The notes: generated from the sequence alone by a model not told the origin. A stretch of DNA of 64,000 nt from JAIBJN01 sp963784175 (GCA_963784175.1 CAWAQJ010000015.1:40279-104278); one strand, 5' to 3'; shown: positions 9,942-18,675, counted from the stretch's first letter. Program-made: numbers and translations.

Positions 9942-11279
9942 CTAGGTCCCGAGCCCCTCGCCGTGCGCGCCGGCGACGACCCAGTCGAGCGTGCCTTCGC
10001 GGTTCTTGTGCGACTCGGTCTCGCGCGTCGTGGGCAGCGGCCCGCTGACCGTGTAGTGGCCGCCTCCGGCGACGAGAAGCTCCTCGGCCGGGAAGCGCGT
10101 GATGATCTCGCAGCCGTCCTCGGTGACGACGAGCTGCTCCTCGATGCGCGCGGCCGACCAGCCGTCCGACGCGGGCCAGAACGTCTCCAGCGCGAAGACC
10201 ATGCCCGGCTCGATCGTCTCCGGATGATCGAACGAGACGAGGCGGCTGAAAATGGGCTTTTCCCAGATCGAGAGGCCGACCCCGTGCCCGTACTGGAGCG
10301 CGAAGGCGGCCTCCTCGTCCGGGAAGCCGAACTCTCCGGCCTCGGGCCAGATGGAGACGACGTCCGCCGTCGTCACACCGGGCTTGATGAGCGCGATCGC
10401 CTGGTCGAGGATGTCGCGGCAGTGCTTGTAGGCGTCGACCTGCGCGCGCGACGCGCTTCCGACGGCGAACGTGCGGTAGTAGCACGTGCGGTACCCGTTG
10501 AAGGCGTGGAGGATGTCGAAGTAGGCAGGGTCGCCGGGGCGCAGCATCCGGTCGGTGAAGACGTGCGGGTGCGGGCTGCAGCGCTCGCCCGAGATGGCGT
10601 TGACGCCCTCGACGTGCTCGGAGCCGAGCTCGAAGAGCACGCGGTTCACGAGCGCGACGCACTCGTTCTCGCGCATCCCCGGCTTCATGGCCCGGAAGAG
10701 CTCCTCGTAGGCCGCGTCGACCATGGCGCAGGCCGTGTTCAGCAGCGTGATCTCGTCCTCCGTCTTGATCTTGCGGACGTCCTGCATCAGCGCCTGGCCG
10801 TCGACGACGCGGATCCCCTCGGCCTGGAGCGCCTCGAGGACGGGCAGCTCGATCACGTCGACGCCGAGCGGCTCGTCGAGCAGGCCGCGCTCCTCGAGCT
10901 CCACCCGGATCTTCCCCGCGACCGACTCCGCGCGACCCTTGACCGAGCCCCTGAGCGTCGAGATCCCGGCGCGAGAGCGCTCCTCGCCGAGCCACGGGTT
11001 GTAGAGCTTGTGGTGGCGGGCGGCCGACCCGAAGTCCCACATGATCGGGTCGTCACCCTGCGGCAGGAGGCAGAAGCGGATGAGCTTGTCCATCGCCCAC
11101 GTCCCGATGTGGGTTGCCGTGATGTAGCGGATGTTGGCCATGTCGAAGCAGAGGAGCGCCCCCAGCTCGGACTGCGCAAGGCCTTCCTTCGCCCGCGCGA
11201 GCCGCTCGCGGCGCAGGCGGTCGAAGTCCACCCGCTGCTCCCAGTCGACTCCCATGGTTCCGAACGACTTCAGGCCCAT
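9942..11279 (-). CDS. M24-family protein, creatinase-like, with a substituted metal ligand
   Basis: This 445-residue protein has the two-domain creatinase/Xaa-Pro peptidase layout. Four expected metal ligands are visible: the Asp in YFDILHAF, the His in YGHGVGLS, the Glu in FALETFWP and the Glu in RIEEQLVV. At the position of the second Asp (the D of GYYTDTDRT in the sister protein) it has Cys, in GYRTCYYRT. Creatinase itself is a metal-free member with changes at this site, so this protein may be a non-peptidase C-N hydrolase. The ATG at 11279 follows the E1 beta stop by one base. It lies between the E1 and E2 genes, an odd place for an ordinary peptidase. Confidence 0.75.
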   Translation of the reverse strand: MGLKSFGTMGVDWEQRVDFDRLRRERLARAKEGLAQSELGALLCFDMANIRYITATHIGTWAMDKLIRFCLLPQGDDPIMWDFGSAARHHKLYNPWLGEERSRAGISTLRGSVKGRAESVAGKIRVELEERGLLDEPLGVDVIELPVLEALQAEGIRVVDGQALMQDVRKIKTEDEITLLNTACAMVDAAYEELFRAMKPGMRENECVALVNRVLFELGSEHVEGVNAISGERCSPHPHVFTDRMLRPGDPAYFDILHAFNGYRTCYYRTFAVGSASRAQVDAYKHCRDILDQAIALIKPGVTTADVVSIWPEAGEFGFPDEEAAFALQYGHGVGLSIWEKPIFSRLVSFDHPETIEPGMVFALETFWPASDGWSAARIEEQLVVTEDGCEIITRFPAEELLVAGGGHYTVSGPLPTTRETESHKNREGTLDWVVAGAHGEGLGT

Positions 11280-11280
11280 C

Positions 11281-12300
11281 TCATGCCTTTCCGACGAGTG
11301 ACTTGGCGAGCTCGAAGACGCTCTCGGCGGTCGGCACCGTCTGGTCCTCGAGCACGGGCGAAAACGGAATCGGGACGTCCATCGCACCCGCGCGCGTCAC
11401 CGGCGCGTCGAGGTGGAAGAAGGCGCCCTCGCCGATCACGGCGGCGATCTCGGCCGAGGCGCCGTAGCTCTGGTGGCCCTCGTCGAGGACGATCGCGTGA
11501 CCGGTCTTGGCCGCCGAGCCGACGATCGTCTCGCGGTCGAGCGGGACGAGTGTGCGCGGGTCGACGACCTCGGCGCTCACTCCCTCGCGGGCGAGCTCGT
11601 CGGCGGCCTCGAGCGCGACGTAGACCATCGAGCTCGTGGCCACGAGCGTCACGTCCTCGCCTTCACGCTTCACGTCGGCGACACCGAACGGCAGCGTGTA
11701 CTCCTCCTCGGGCACCGGCCCCTTGGTCGCGAACATCATCTTGTCCTCGAATACGACGACGGGGCTGTCGTCTCGGATAGCTGACTTCAGGAGGCCCTTC
11801 GCGTCGTAGGGCGTCGCCGGCATCGCGACCTTGAGCCCCGGGATGTGCGCCACCCACGCGTGGAGGCTCTGGCTGTGCTGGGCGGCGGAGCGCCGCGTCG
11901 CGCCGAGCGTGGTGCGCACCGTGAGCGGCGCCTTGAGGCGCCCACCCGACATGTAGTGCACCTTGGCGGCCTGGTTGACGACCTGGTCCATCACCAGGGT
12001 GAGGAAGTCCCCGAACATGATGTCGACGACCGGGCGCATGCCCGTCATGGAGGCGCCGAGCCCGATGCCCGTGATCCCGGCCTCCGAGATAGGCGAGTCG
12101 AGGACGCGCTGAGGGCCGAACTCCTCCACGAGGCCGGAGAGGACCTTGAAGGGCGTCCCGGCCTCGGCCACGTCCTCGCCGATGACGAAGACGGTCGGGT
12201 CGCGACGCAGCTCCTCCGCGAGGGCCTCGTTGACGGCCTGGGCAAGCGAGATCTCGCGTGCCCCGCTCGTCACCGGCTCCTCGACGCTAGGGATGGACAT
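11281..12300 (-). CDS. 2-oxoacid dehydrogenase E1 component, beta subunit
   Basis: This 339-residue protein matches the beta chain of thiamine-diphosphate E1 enzymes of the pyruvate, acetoin and branched-chain families. The opening REISLAQAVNEALAEEL, the stretch VFVIGEDVAEAGTPFKV and the C-terminal transketolase domain are all intact. With the alpha subunit it decarboxylates a 2-oxoacid (or splits acetoin) and passes the acyl group to the E2 lipoyl arm. The ATG at 12300 lies inside the end of the alpha gene (14-base overlap). It could belong to an acetoin-type or branched-chain complex; sequence alone does not decide. Confidence 0.9.
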   Translation of the reverse strand: MSIPSVEEPVTSGAREISLAQAVNEALAEELRRDPTVFVIGEDVAEAGTPFKVLSGLVEEFGPQRVLDSPISEAGITGIGLGASMTGMRPVVDIMFGDFLTLVMDQVVNQAAKVHYMSGGRLKAPLTVRTTLGATRRSAAQHSQSLHAWVAHIPGLKVAMPATPYDAKGLLKSAIRDDSPVVVFEDKMMFATKGPVPEEEYTLPFGVADVKREGEDVTLVATSSMVYVALEAADELAREGVSAEVVDPRTLVPLDRETIVGSAAKTGHAIVLDEGHQSYGASAEIAAVIGEGAFFHLDAPVTRAGAMDVPIPFSPVLEDQTVPTAESVFELAKSLVGKA

Positions 12301-13276
12301 GCTCGTCGACCTCGGACGGATCCGGGAAGGGAGCGGCGAGCGCATGCTCCACGGCGGCCGCGACCTCGCCCCCGACCTCGTTCTCGATCTGCGTGAGCGC
12401 ATCGGCGTCGGCCAGGCCTTCGGCAACGAGCCACTCGCCGAGGATCTGCAGGGGATCGCGCTCGCCGGACCACTCGATCTCCTCGTCCTCGGAGCGGTAG
12501 TAGGCGCGGTCGACGTCGCCGACGTGGTGGCCGTGGAAGCGGTACGTGTTGCACAGCAGAAACGCGGGCCCGTCCCCGGAGCGCGTGCGCTCGACGGCAC
12601 GCCGCGCCGCGGAGTAGACGGCGCGGACGTCCTGTCCGTCCACCTCCTCCACCGGGATGCCGAACGCCGCCGGCCGGCCGGCGATGTCGCCTGCCGTGTT
12701 CTCCGAGTAGTGCGTGTACTCGCTGTAGAGGTTGTTCTCGCACACGTAGATGACCGGAAGCTTCCAGAGCGAGGCCATGTTCATCACCTCGTAGAGGACG
12801 CCCTGGCCCAGCGCGCCTTCGCCGAAGAAGCAGACGGCGACGTGATCCGTGCCGCGCGCCTTGGCGGAGAAGGCAGCCCCCGTGGCGATGCCGGCCGAGC
12901 CGCCGACGATCGCGTTCGCCCCCAGGTTGCCGTTCTCGTGGTCGGCGATGTGCATGGAGCCGCCCTTGCCCCGGCAGTAGCCCTCCTCCTTGCCGAGGAG
13001 CTCGCAGAACATGCGGTCGACGTCGGCGCCCTTGGCCAGGCAGTGACCGTGTCCGCGGTGCGTGCTCGTGATGTAGTCCTGCTTCGTCAGCGCTTCGCAG
13101 ACGCCGACGGCGACGGCCTCCTGGCCGATGTAGAGGTGCGCGAGACCCGGCATCTTCGCCGAGCGGTAGAGCTCGTTCACGCGCTCCTCGAAGGTCCGGA
13201 TACGCCGCATCTGCCCGTACATCCGCAGCGCGAGCTCCGGCGAGACGTCGGCGAGCGGGCGCGCCTGGGTCGCCAC
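12287..13276 (-). CDS. 2-oxoacid dehydrogenase E1 component, alpha subunit
   Basis: This 329-residue protein is the alpha chain of a thiamine-diphosphate E1 enzyme. Conserved landmarks are the N-terminal RRIRTFEERV, the active-site region ITSTHRGHGH, the GKGGSMHIAD loop, and the cofactor motif from GEGALGQG to ENN. The phrase GGSMHI and the length near 330 residues resemble acetoin dehydrogenase and PdhA-like enzymes. The start is GTG and shares its first G with the preceding stop codon, so translation is probably coupled to the upstream dehydrogenase. Confidence 0.9.
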   Translation of the reverse strand: MATQARPLADVSPELALRMYGQMRRIRTFEERVNELYRSAKMPGLAHLYIGQEAVAVGVCEALTKQDYITSTHRGHGHCLAKGADVDRMFCELLGKEEGYCRGKGGSMHIADHENGNLGANAIVGGSAGIATGAAFSAKARGTDHVAVCFFGEGALGQGVLYEVMNMASLWKLPVIYVCENNLYSEYTHYSENTAGDIAGRPAAFGIPVEEVDGQDVRAVYSAARRAVERTRSGDGPAFLLCNTYRFHGHHVGDVDRAYYRSEDEEIEWSGERDPLQILGEWLVAEGLADADALTQIENEVGGEVAAAVEHALAAPFPDPSEVDEHVHP

Positions 13277-14166
13277 TAGTGCACCACCTTTCGGAGGCCC
13301 GACATGTGCGCCATGACCTCGTAGACGACCGCGAAGTCCTGCTCGACGTAGCCCATCGCCCGCGCCGCCGTAAGCAGCTCGTTGGAGATCGCCGTCGTCG
13401 GCATGGGGACGTCGAGCTTGCGGCCCGCCTCGAGAGCGAGGTTCATGTCCTTCTGCATCATGTTGACGTTGAACCAGGCCTCGTCCGGCATCTCGAGGAC
13501 GAAGGGGCCGCGGTACTTGAGCATCGGGGACGCGATGACGCTCTGGAGCAGCGCCTCGACCGCGACCTCCTTGTCGATCCCGTCCTTCTCGGCGAGGAGC
13601 AGGCCCTCGCAGAACGCGACCATCTGGACGTGCAGGCTCAGGTTGATGGCGATCTTCATCAGCAGGGCCTGGCCGTTGGAGCCGATATGCATGACGGTCG
13701 GGCCGATGTCGCGGAGGATCGCTTCGACCTCGTCGAAGGCCTCCTCGTCGCCCCCGACCATGATCGAGAGCCGTCCTTCCTCCAGCGTGCTGACGCTTCC
13801 GGAGACCGGCGCGTCGAGCATGCGTGCGCCCAGGTCGGCGACCTGCTCCGCCAGAGCCCGGCTGGCCTCCGGCGTTCCGGTCGTCATGTCGACGTAGACC
13901 TTCCCGGGGCGGAGCCCCGCGAGGATGCCGTCGGGGCCCTGGGTCACCGCTTCGAGCGCGGCGACGTTCGTGACCATGCTGAAGACGACGTCCGCGGCCT
14001 CGGCCACTTCGCGCGGTGAATCCTTGAGGTCGAGCCCGAGCTCGACGAGGGGCGCAGCCTTGTCGCGGGAGCGGTTGTACCCGGAGACCGTGTGGCCCGC
14101 GGCCAGCAGGCGCCTCGTGACGCCGCCGCCCATGACCCCGAGGCCGACGAACCCGACGTTCGCCAC
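13276..14166 (-). CDS. NAD(P)-dependent beta-hydroxyacid dehydrogenase (3-hydroxyisobutyrate/tartronate-semialdehyde reductase family)
   Basis: This 296-residue protein has an N-terminal Rossmann domain with GFVGLGVMGGGV at residues 4-15 and the family substrate motif around DAPVSGSVSTLEEG near 120. The catalytic Lys is in LLMKIAINL near 170, and the C-terminal domain is all-helical. Such enzymes interconvert a beta-hydroxyacid and its semialdehyde. The gene directly follows the regulator gene and precedes E1 alpha by a one-base overlap, so it is the first catabolic gene of the operon. The semialdehyde it makes or uses could be the substrate of the aldehyde dehydrogenase downstream; that link is inference. 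Confidence 0.88.
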   Translation of the reverse strand: MANVGFVGLGVMGGGVTRRLLAAGHTVSGYNRSRDKAAPLVELGLDLKDSPREVAEAADVVFSMVTNVAALEAVTQGPDGILAGLRPGKVYVDMTTGTPEASRALAEQVADLGARMLDAPVSGSVSTLEEGRLSIMVGGDEEAFDEVEAILRDIGPTVMHIGSNGQALLMKIAINLSLHVQMVAFCEGLLLAEKDGIDKEVAVEALLQSVIASPMLKYRGPFVLEMPDEAWFNVNMMQKDMNLALEAGRKLDVPMPTTAISNELLTAARAMGYVEQDFAVVYEVMAHMSGLRKVVH

Positions 14167-14169
14167 GCC

Positions 14170-14925
14170 TTAGCGGCTCCGCTTTCGGCTGCGGCTCGAC
14201 TTCGCGGTCGCCGCGTCGACGGCCTCCTCGACCCGGCCGAGGTGCTCGCGCATGCGCTCGCGCGCCTCGTCGGGTCGCCCCTCGGCCATGGCGGCGATGA
14301 TCAGCCCGTGGTCCTCGATCGACTGCTCGGGGCTGCCGGGAATCTTGTAGATCGACCCGAGGGCGCGCTCGAGCTGGTCGCGGATGGCGTGCATGAGGTG
14401 AAGGATGAGCCGGTTCTGCGTCGCCTCCGCGATCGTGAGGTGGAAGGCGACGTCGGCCTCGATGTACTCCTCGCGGTCGGCGAGTCCCTCGCGCATGACC
14501 TCGGTCGCGTCGCGCATGCGCTCGAGGTACGCCTTGTTGCCCCGCTCGGTGGCGAGCGCCACAGCCTCGCCCTCGAGGATGCGGCGCACCTCGAAGAGCT
14601 CCCGCAGGCTGCCTTCCTCGACTGCGAGCAAGAGCGAGAGCGAGTCGTTCAGGGGGTTGCGGAAGTGCGCAACCACGTACGCGCCGCTGCCCCCGGCGCT
14701 GATCAGGCCCTTGGACTCGAGCATGCGGAGCGCCTCGCGCACGGACGAGCGCCCGACCCCGTAGTGCTGCATCAGCTCGCGCTCGGTGGGGAGCGCGTCG
14801 CCCGGCTTCAGGTGCCGCTCGCTGATGAGCGCCAGCAGGCTGTCGGCCACGAGCTCGTACGTGTTGCGGCGCTCGATCGGCCGGCGGAGGGCCAGGACGG
14901 ATTCGGGTGTCTGATCGTCAGACAA
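14170..14925 (-). CDS. GntR-family regulator, FadR/FCD subfamily
   Basis: This 251-residue protein has an N-terminal winged helix (about 20-90, with PTERELMQHYGVGRSSVREA as the recognition region) and an FCD ligand-binding domain (about 110-235) with the expected acidic and His residues (ADVAFHLTI, EDHGLII). Regulators of this type repress catabolic genes and are released by a pathway metabolite. The start is TTG at 14925, since an in-frame stop lies five codons upstream; GAGGCAGG precedes it. Its start codon lies in a TGTCTGA-N3-TCAGACA palindrome, and related boxes lie at three divergent promoters, so it likely controls itself, the operon below and the amidohydrolase genes. Confidence 0.92.
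   Translation of the reverse strand: MSDDQTPESVLALRRPIERRNTYELVADSLLALISERHLKPGDALPTERELMQHYGVGRSSVREALRMLESKGLISAGGSGAYVVAHFRNPLNDSLSLLLAVEEGSLRELFEVRRILEGEAVALATERGNKAYLERMRDATEVMREGLADREEYIEADVAFHLTIAEATQNRLILHLMHAIRDQLERALGSIYKIPGSPEQSIEDHGLIIAAMAEGRPDEARERMREHLGRVEEAVDAATAKSSRSRKRSR
14908..14924. promoter_or_regulatory. Predicted GntR operator over the gntR start codon
   Basis: A perfect 7-3-7 inverted repeat (TGTCTGA, TCG, TCAGACA) overlaps the first codons of the regulator gene. It shares the GTCTGAC/GTCAGAC core with the boxes at 15022, 16869 and 18712. FadR-type GntR proteins usually bind short palindromes with a GT-N3-AC core, which fits. Autoregulation is inferred. Confidence 0.65.
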
Positions 14926-14940
14926 TGGACACCTGCCTCA

Positions 14941-14970
14941 TTTATAACGCCGTCCCCCGCACCTTGGCAA
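14941..14970 (-). promoter_or_regulatory. Predicted promoter of the gntR catabolic operon
   Basis: Read on the minus strand, TTGCCA (14965-14970) and TATAAA (14941-14946) are separated by 18 bases. This resembles a housekeeping sigma promoter and lies in the only AT-rich patch of the intergenic region. The start site would fall about ten bases before the TTG codon, so the leader is very short. Confidence 0.5.
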
Positions 14971-14986
14971 GCCGCTTTCCGAAAGC

Positions 14987-15037
14987 TTGACAGGTCACAG
15001 GCCGCCTGCACATACTCGCCTGTCAGACAGTCGGACA
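14987..15037 (+). promoter_or_regulatory. Promoter and tandem GntR boxes of amidohydrolase 1
   Basis: TTGACA (14987-14992), an 18-base spacer and CATACT (15011-15016) form a promoter. Two head-to-tail boxes, GTCAGACA (15022-15029) and GTCGGACA (15030-15037), cover the expected start site. The same layout recurs before the two paralogues downstream, which supports function; a repressor bound here would block initiation. Confidence 0.7.
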
Positions 15038-15082
15038 AGCCTACACCACTGGGACGTGGCTGTCCGCGGAAGGAGGGGACGA

Positions 15083-16759
15083 ATGAAGTTGCAACGCTTG
15101 GTCGGTCGCCGGGTGCTCGTCGGCCTGGCGGTCACGGCGCTGGTTGTCGCCGCGGCCGTCAGTGCCTCCGGGCCGACCGTCAACCAGCAGATTCGGGTCG
15201 CGAACGCTCCTGATCTGATCCTCTACAACGGCGTCATCAGCACGCTCGACGGCTCGAACTCGACCGTGAAGGCGATCGCGGTTCGAGACGGCAAGATCAT
15301 CGCCACAGACGATCAGAACGGCCCCATCAAGGCCCTCGCCGACAAGGGCACGACGGTCGTCGACCTCAAGGGCAGGCGCGTGCTCCCAGGTCTCATCGAC
15401 GGCCATCTCCACGGAATGCGTGAGGGCTACCACTGCTGGACGCAGGTCGTCCGGCTCGACCTCGTCACCAGCCGCTCCACGGCACTGGCCATGTACGCGG
15501 CCAAGGCCGTCGAGCTGCCCGACGGGAAGTGGATCTGGACGACCCAGGGTGGGTGGAGCCTCCCACAGCTCGACGACCCCACCCTCTTCACGTTCGCCGA
15601 GCTCAGCGCCGCGGCTCCGGCCAACCCGCTCTGGATCCAGGGCGGCGGCTTCGCCGGGGCGCGCGTGAACCAGGCCGCGCTCACCGCGCTCGGGCTCGGG
15701 CCGGGCTCGCCCGGCGTCGTGCTCGACGCGAACGGCAACCCGACCGGCCAGCTCATCGCGCCCGCGACGACGGCCGCGAACCAGGCCATCCTCGCCCAGC
15801 TCGACGCGATCGGCGTGGACGGCGAGGCGAAGTGCCTGAGCGACTTCATCCGCGAGGCGAACAGCCGCGGGCTCACGGCCTGGAAGGACGCCGGCGGCAA
15901 CGACGCCCCCTGGGGCACCGGCGGAGCGATCAACGACAAGCTCCACGTCGAAGAGGGCGCGATGCAGCTCTACCGCAACGGCGGCCTCAACGCCCGCATC
16001 GCCTTCAACGCGATGAGCGGGTACGACATCAACCGGGTGATCCCCGAGACGCAGAACGCCCTCGGCTTCCTCGGAGATGACATGTTCAAGTACCTCGGGC
16101 CGGGCGAGGACGTGATGGCCACCGATCCGCAGTACGCGGACGTGATGCGCTGGTCCGCCTCCAAGCGACTCAGCGTGGAGACACACGTCGGGAACATCGA
16201 CGCGATCCTGAACGGGTTCGAGGCAGCCGACCAGGTCTACGACGTCGGCAAGCTCAAGTGGCGCATCGCCCACCCGGGCAACGGGCAGCCGAGCGACGAA
16301 CAGCTCGCGCGGGCGAAGGCGCTCGGAATCGGCTGGGCCCTGACGATCGCTCCCGTGCAGGACGGGGGCACCGGCCCGCGCTTCAAGACGACGAAGGAGA
16401 ACAGCGCACAGATGTGCCTGATGACGGACGCGATGAACGTCGCTCCGTGGCCGCCGTTCCTGAGCCTCTTCTTCGTCACCACCGGCCAGACGCTTCTCCC
16501 GGGCGACGAAGGCGTGCCGCCCGAGGAGCGGCTGACCCGCCTGGAGGCGCTCCGTTCCTACACCTCCGATTGCGCGTGGTTCCTCGACCTGGACGACAAG
16601 GTCGGCACGCTCGAGGCGGGCAAGTACGCAGACCTGATCGTCCTGGACAAGGACTACTTCAAGGTCCCGGACAGCGAGATCTGGAAGATCCAGTCGCTCC
16701 TGACGGTCGTCGACGGCCGAGTCGTCTACGGCGCCGGCGAGTACTCCAACCTCGACTAA
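15083..16759 (+). CDS. Exported amidohydrolase (YtcJ/amidohydrolase-3 type), copy 1
   Basis: This 558-residue protein begins with an Arg-containing signal peptide (hydrophobic core about residues 12-27), so it is exported or membrane-anchored. The amidohydrolase fold begins at DLILYNGVISTLDG. Metal-binding candidates are His-x-His in GLIDGHLHG, the His in SVETHVG, the His in RIAHPG and the Asp in MTDAMN. The C-terminal composite sheet with GKYADLIVLDKDYF is present. The start ATG has AGGAGGGG upstream. Such enzymes hydrolyse C-N bonds in amides, hydantoins or related small molecules. It is the first of three tandem paralogues and has its own promoter and terminator. The substrate is unknown but probably feeds the divergent operon. 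Confidence 0.88.
   Translation: MKLQRLVGRRVLVGLAVTALVVAAAVSASGPTVNQQIRVANAPDLILYNGVISTLDGSNSTVKAIAVRDGKIIATDDQNGPIKALADKGTTVVDLKGRRVLPGLIDGHLHGMREGYHCWTQVVRLDLVTSRSTALAMYAAKAVELPDGKWIWTTQGGWSLPQLDDPTLFTFAELSAAAPANPLWIQGGGFAGARVNQAALTALGLGPGSPGVVLDANGNPTGQLIAPATTAANQAILAQLDAIGVDGEAKCLSDFIREANSRGLTAWKDAGGNDAPWGTGGAINDKLHVEEGAMQLYRNGGLNARIAFNAMSGYDINRVIPETQNALGFLGDDMFKYLGPGEDVMATDPQYADVMRWSASKRLSVETHVGNIDAILNGFEAADQVYDVGKLKWRIAHPGNGQPSDEQLARAKALGIGWALTIAPVQDGGTGPRFKTTKENSAQMCLMTDAMNVAPWPPFLSLFFVTTGQTLLPGDEGVPPEERLTRLEALRSYTSDCAWFLDLDDKVGTLEAGKYADLIVLDKDYFKVPDSEIWKIQSLLTVVDGRVVYGAGEYSNLD
15428..15759 (+). repeat. 332-bp near-identical tract, copy A
   Basis: This stretch inside amidohydrolase 1 matches 17271-17602 in amidohydrolase 2 with, by eye, a single base difference (GACGAC against GACAAC), while flanking sequence diverges clearly. 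Sharp borders suggest recent gene conversion rather than overall recent duplication. Confidence 0.85.
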
Positions 16760-16789
16760 CACCGGGAAAGCCGGGCAAAGCCAACCAGA

Positions 16790-16817
16790 CCGAGCCGCTC
16801 CGAAAGGGGCGGCTCGG
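16790..16817 (+). terminator. Hairpin terminator after amidohydrolase 1
   Basis: A 12-bp stem (CCGAGCCGCTCC with GGGGCGGCTCGG, one T-G pair) closes a GAAA tetraloop 31 bases after the stop codon. No long U-run follows, as is usual in GC-rich actinobacteria. Confidence 0.75.
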
Positions 16818-16832
16818 TCGCGTCTGGCCGCC

Positions 16833-16884
16833 TTGACTTCGCGCGCGCAAGGGGCAGATACTCGGCTTGTCAGACAGTCGGACA
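16833..16884 (+). promoter_or_regulatory. Promoter and tandem GntR boxes of amidohydrolase 2
   Basis: TTGACT (16833-16838), an 18-base spacer and GATACT (16857-16862) are followed by GTCAGACA (16869-16876) and GTCGGACA (16877-16884) head to tail. Spacing from the -10 element to the boxes is the same, within a base, as at the other two paralogues. Confidence 0.7.
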
Positions 16885-16928
16885 GGCCCGCGGACCCTCG
16901 GTCTGTCCACACGACGAGGGGAGGTCAG

Positions 16929-18609
16929 GTGAAACGCGTGTTCAGGGGGAAGCTCCTGGTCGGACTCGCGCTGGCGGCGTCGGCGATCGCGGCAGTGGCG
17001 ATCGCGGCGAGCCCACAGTCCGTCAACCAGCAGGTCGCGGCGGCCAACGCCCCCGACCTGATCCTCTACAACGGCAAGATCTCGCTGCTCGACGACAAGA
17101 ACACCGTCGTGAAGGCGATCGCCGTCCGCGACGGCAAGGTCATCGCCTCCGACGACCAGAGCGGCCGCATCAGGGCACTCGCAGGCCCCAACACGGAGGT
17201 CGTCAACCTCGACGGCCGCCGGGTGCTGCCCGGCTTGATCGACGGGCACCTGCACGGCATGCGCGAGGCCTACCACTGCTGGACGCAGGTCGTCCGGCTC
17301 GACCTCGTCACCAGCCGCTCCACGGCACTGGCCATGTACGCGGCCAAGGCCGTCGAGCTGCCCGACGGGAAGTGGATCTGGACGACCCAGGGTGGGTGGA
17401 GCCTCCCACAGCTCGACAACCCCACCCTCTTCACGTTCGCCGAGCTCAGCGCCGCGGCTCCGGCCAACCCGCTCTGGATCCAGGGCGGCGGCTTCGCCGG
17501 GGCGCGCGTGAACCAGGCCGCGCTCACCGCGCTCGGGCTCGGGCCGGGCTCGCCCGGCGTCGTGCTCGACGCGAACGGCAACCCGACCGGCCAGCTCATC
17601 GCTCCCGCGACGACGGCGGCGAACCAGGCCATCATCGCCCAGCTCAACCAGCTCGGGATCGACGGCGAGGCCGACTGCCTCGCCGACTTCATCGCCGAGG
17701 CCAACAGCCGCGGCCTCACCGCGTGGAAGGACGCAATCGGCAACGACGCCCCCTGGGGCACCGGCCTGGCGAGCAGCGAAGGCCTGCACGTCGAGGAGGC
17801 CGGGATGCAGCTCTACCGCGAAGACCGCCTCAACGCTCGCATCGTCTTCAGCAGCATGCAGCGGGTTCGGCGACGGCGCACGCCTGAAGGCGGAGACGGC
17901 GAACTCCCTCGGCTTCCTCGGGGACGACATGTACAAGTACCTCGGCCCCGGCGAGGACTCGATGGTGACCCAGCCGGACTACCTCGACATCATCCGCTGG
18001 TCGGTCGCGAGGCGGCTGAGCGTGGAGACGCACGTCGGCGGCTCCATCGACGCGATCCTCAGCGGGTTCGAGGAGGCCGACCAGACCTACGACGTCGGCA
18101 AGCTCAAGTGGCGGATCGCCCACCCGGGCAACGGGGAGCCGACCGACGCGCAGCTCGCGCGGGCGAAGGCGCTCGGGATCGGCTGGGCCCTCACGATCGC
18201 TCCCGTCCAAGATGGGGGCACCGGCCCGCGCTTCAGGACGACGAGGGAGAACAGCGCGCACATGTGCCTGATGACGGACGCGATGAACGTCGCTCCGTGG
18301 CCGCCGTTCCTGTCCCTCTTCTTCGTCACCACCGGCCAGACGCTTCTTCCGGGCGACGAAGGCGTCCCGGCCGATCAGCGGCTGACCCGCATGGAGGCGC
18401 TCCGCTCCGCGACCACCGACTGCGGCTGGTTCCTCGACCTCGACGGCAAGGTCGGCTCGCTCGAGAACGGGATGCTCGCCGACATGATCGTCCTGGACAA
18501 GGACTACTTCTCGGTTCCGGACAGCGAGATCTGGAAGATCCAGTCGCTCCTGACCGTCGTGGACGGACGCATCGTCTACGGCGCCGGCGAGTACGCCGGC
18601 CTGGACTAG
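16929..18609 (+). pseudogene. Exported amidohydrolase copy 2, frameshifted
   Basis: This would be a 559-residue paralogue of the upstream protein with a GTG start after GGGGAGG, a signal peptide, the metal motif GLIDGHLHG and a normal C-terminus. One extra base near 17859 (ATG-C-AGC-GGG, compared with ATG-AGC-GGG in copy 1) shifts the frame at about residue 310. The first frame then reads meaningless Arg-rich sequence, while the correct sequence resumes as GFGDGARLKAE in the next frame and continues to the stop at 18609. Everything else is well kept, so this is either a very recent mutation or an assembly error. Promoter, boxes and terminator are intact. Confidence 0.85.
17271..17602 (+). repeat. 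332-bp near-identical tract, copy B
   Basis: This is the partner of 15428-15759, at an offset of 1843 bases. The third paralogue does not share the tract, so the exchange involved copies 1 and 2 only. Confidence 0.85.
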
Positions 18610-18632
18610 AAGCCACCGAAACGACAATCGAA

Positions 18633-18660
18633 ACGGGCCGTCCCAACCGGGGCGGCCCGT
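18633..18660 (+). terminator. Hairpin terminator after amidohydrolase 2
   Basis: A 12-bp stem (ACGGGCCGTCCC with GGGGCGGCCCGT, one T-G pair) closes an AACC loop and is followed by TCGCTTTTC, a short T-rich tail. It closes the second transcription unit just before the third promoter. Confidence 0.8.
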
Positions 18661-18675
18661 TCGCTTTTCGGAGTC

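Noticed and set aside
9942..11279. Identification as the DMSP lyase DddP
   Set aside because: Length and fold fit, but the Asp cluster I expect for DddP metal binding is absent (Cys at one site) and the context gives no DMSP link.
17929..18609. Separate gene starting at an internal ATG within amidohydrolase 2
   Set aside because: The segment is the in-frame C-terminal third of the amidohydrolase after a one-base shift; there is no promoter or ribosome site for it.
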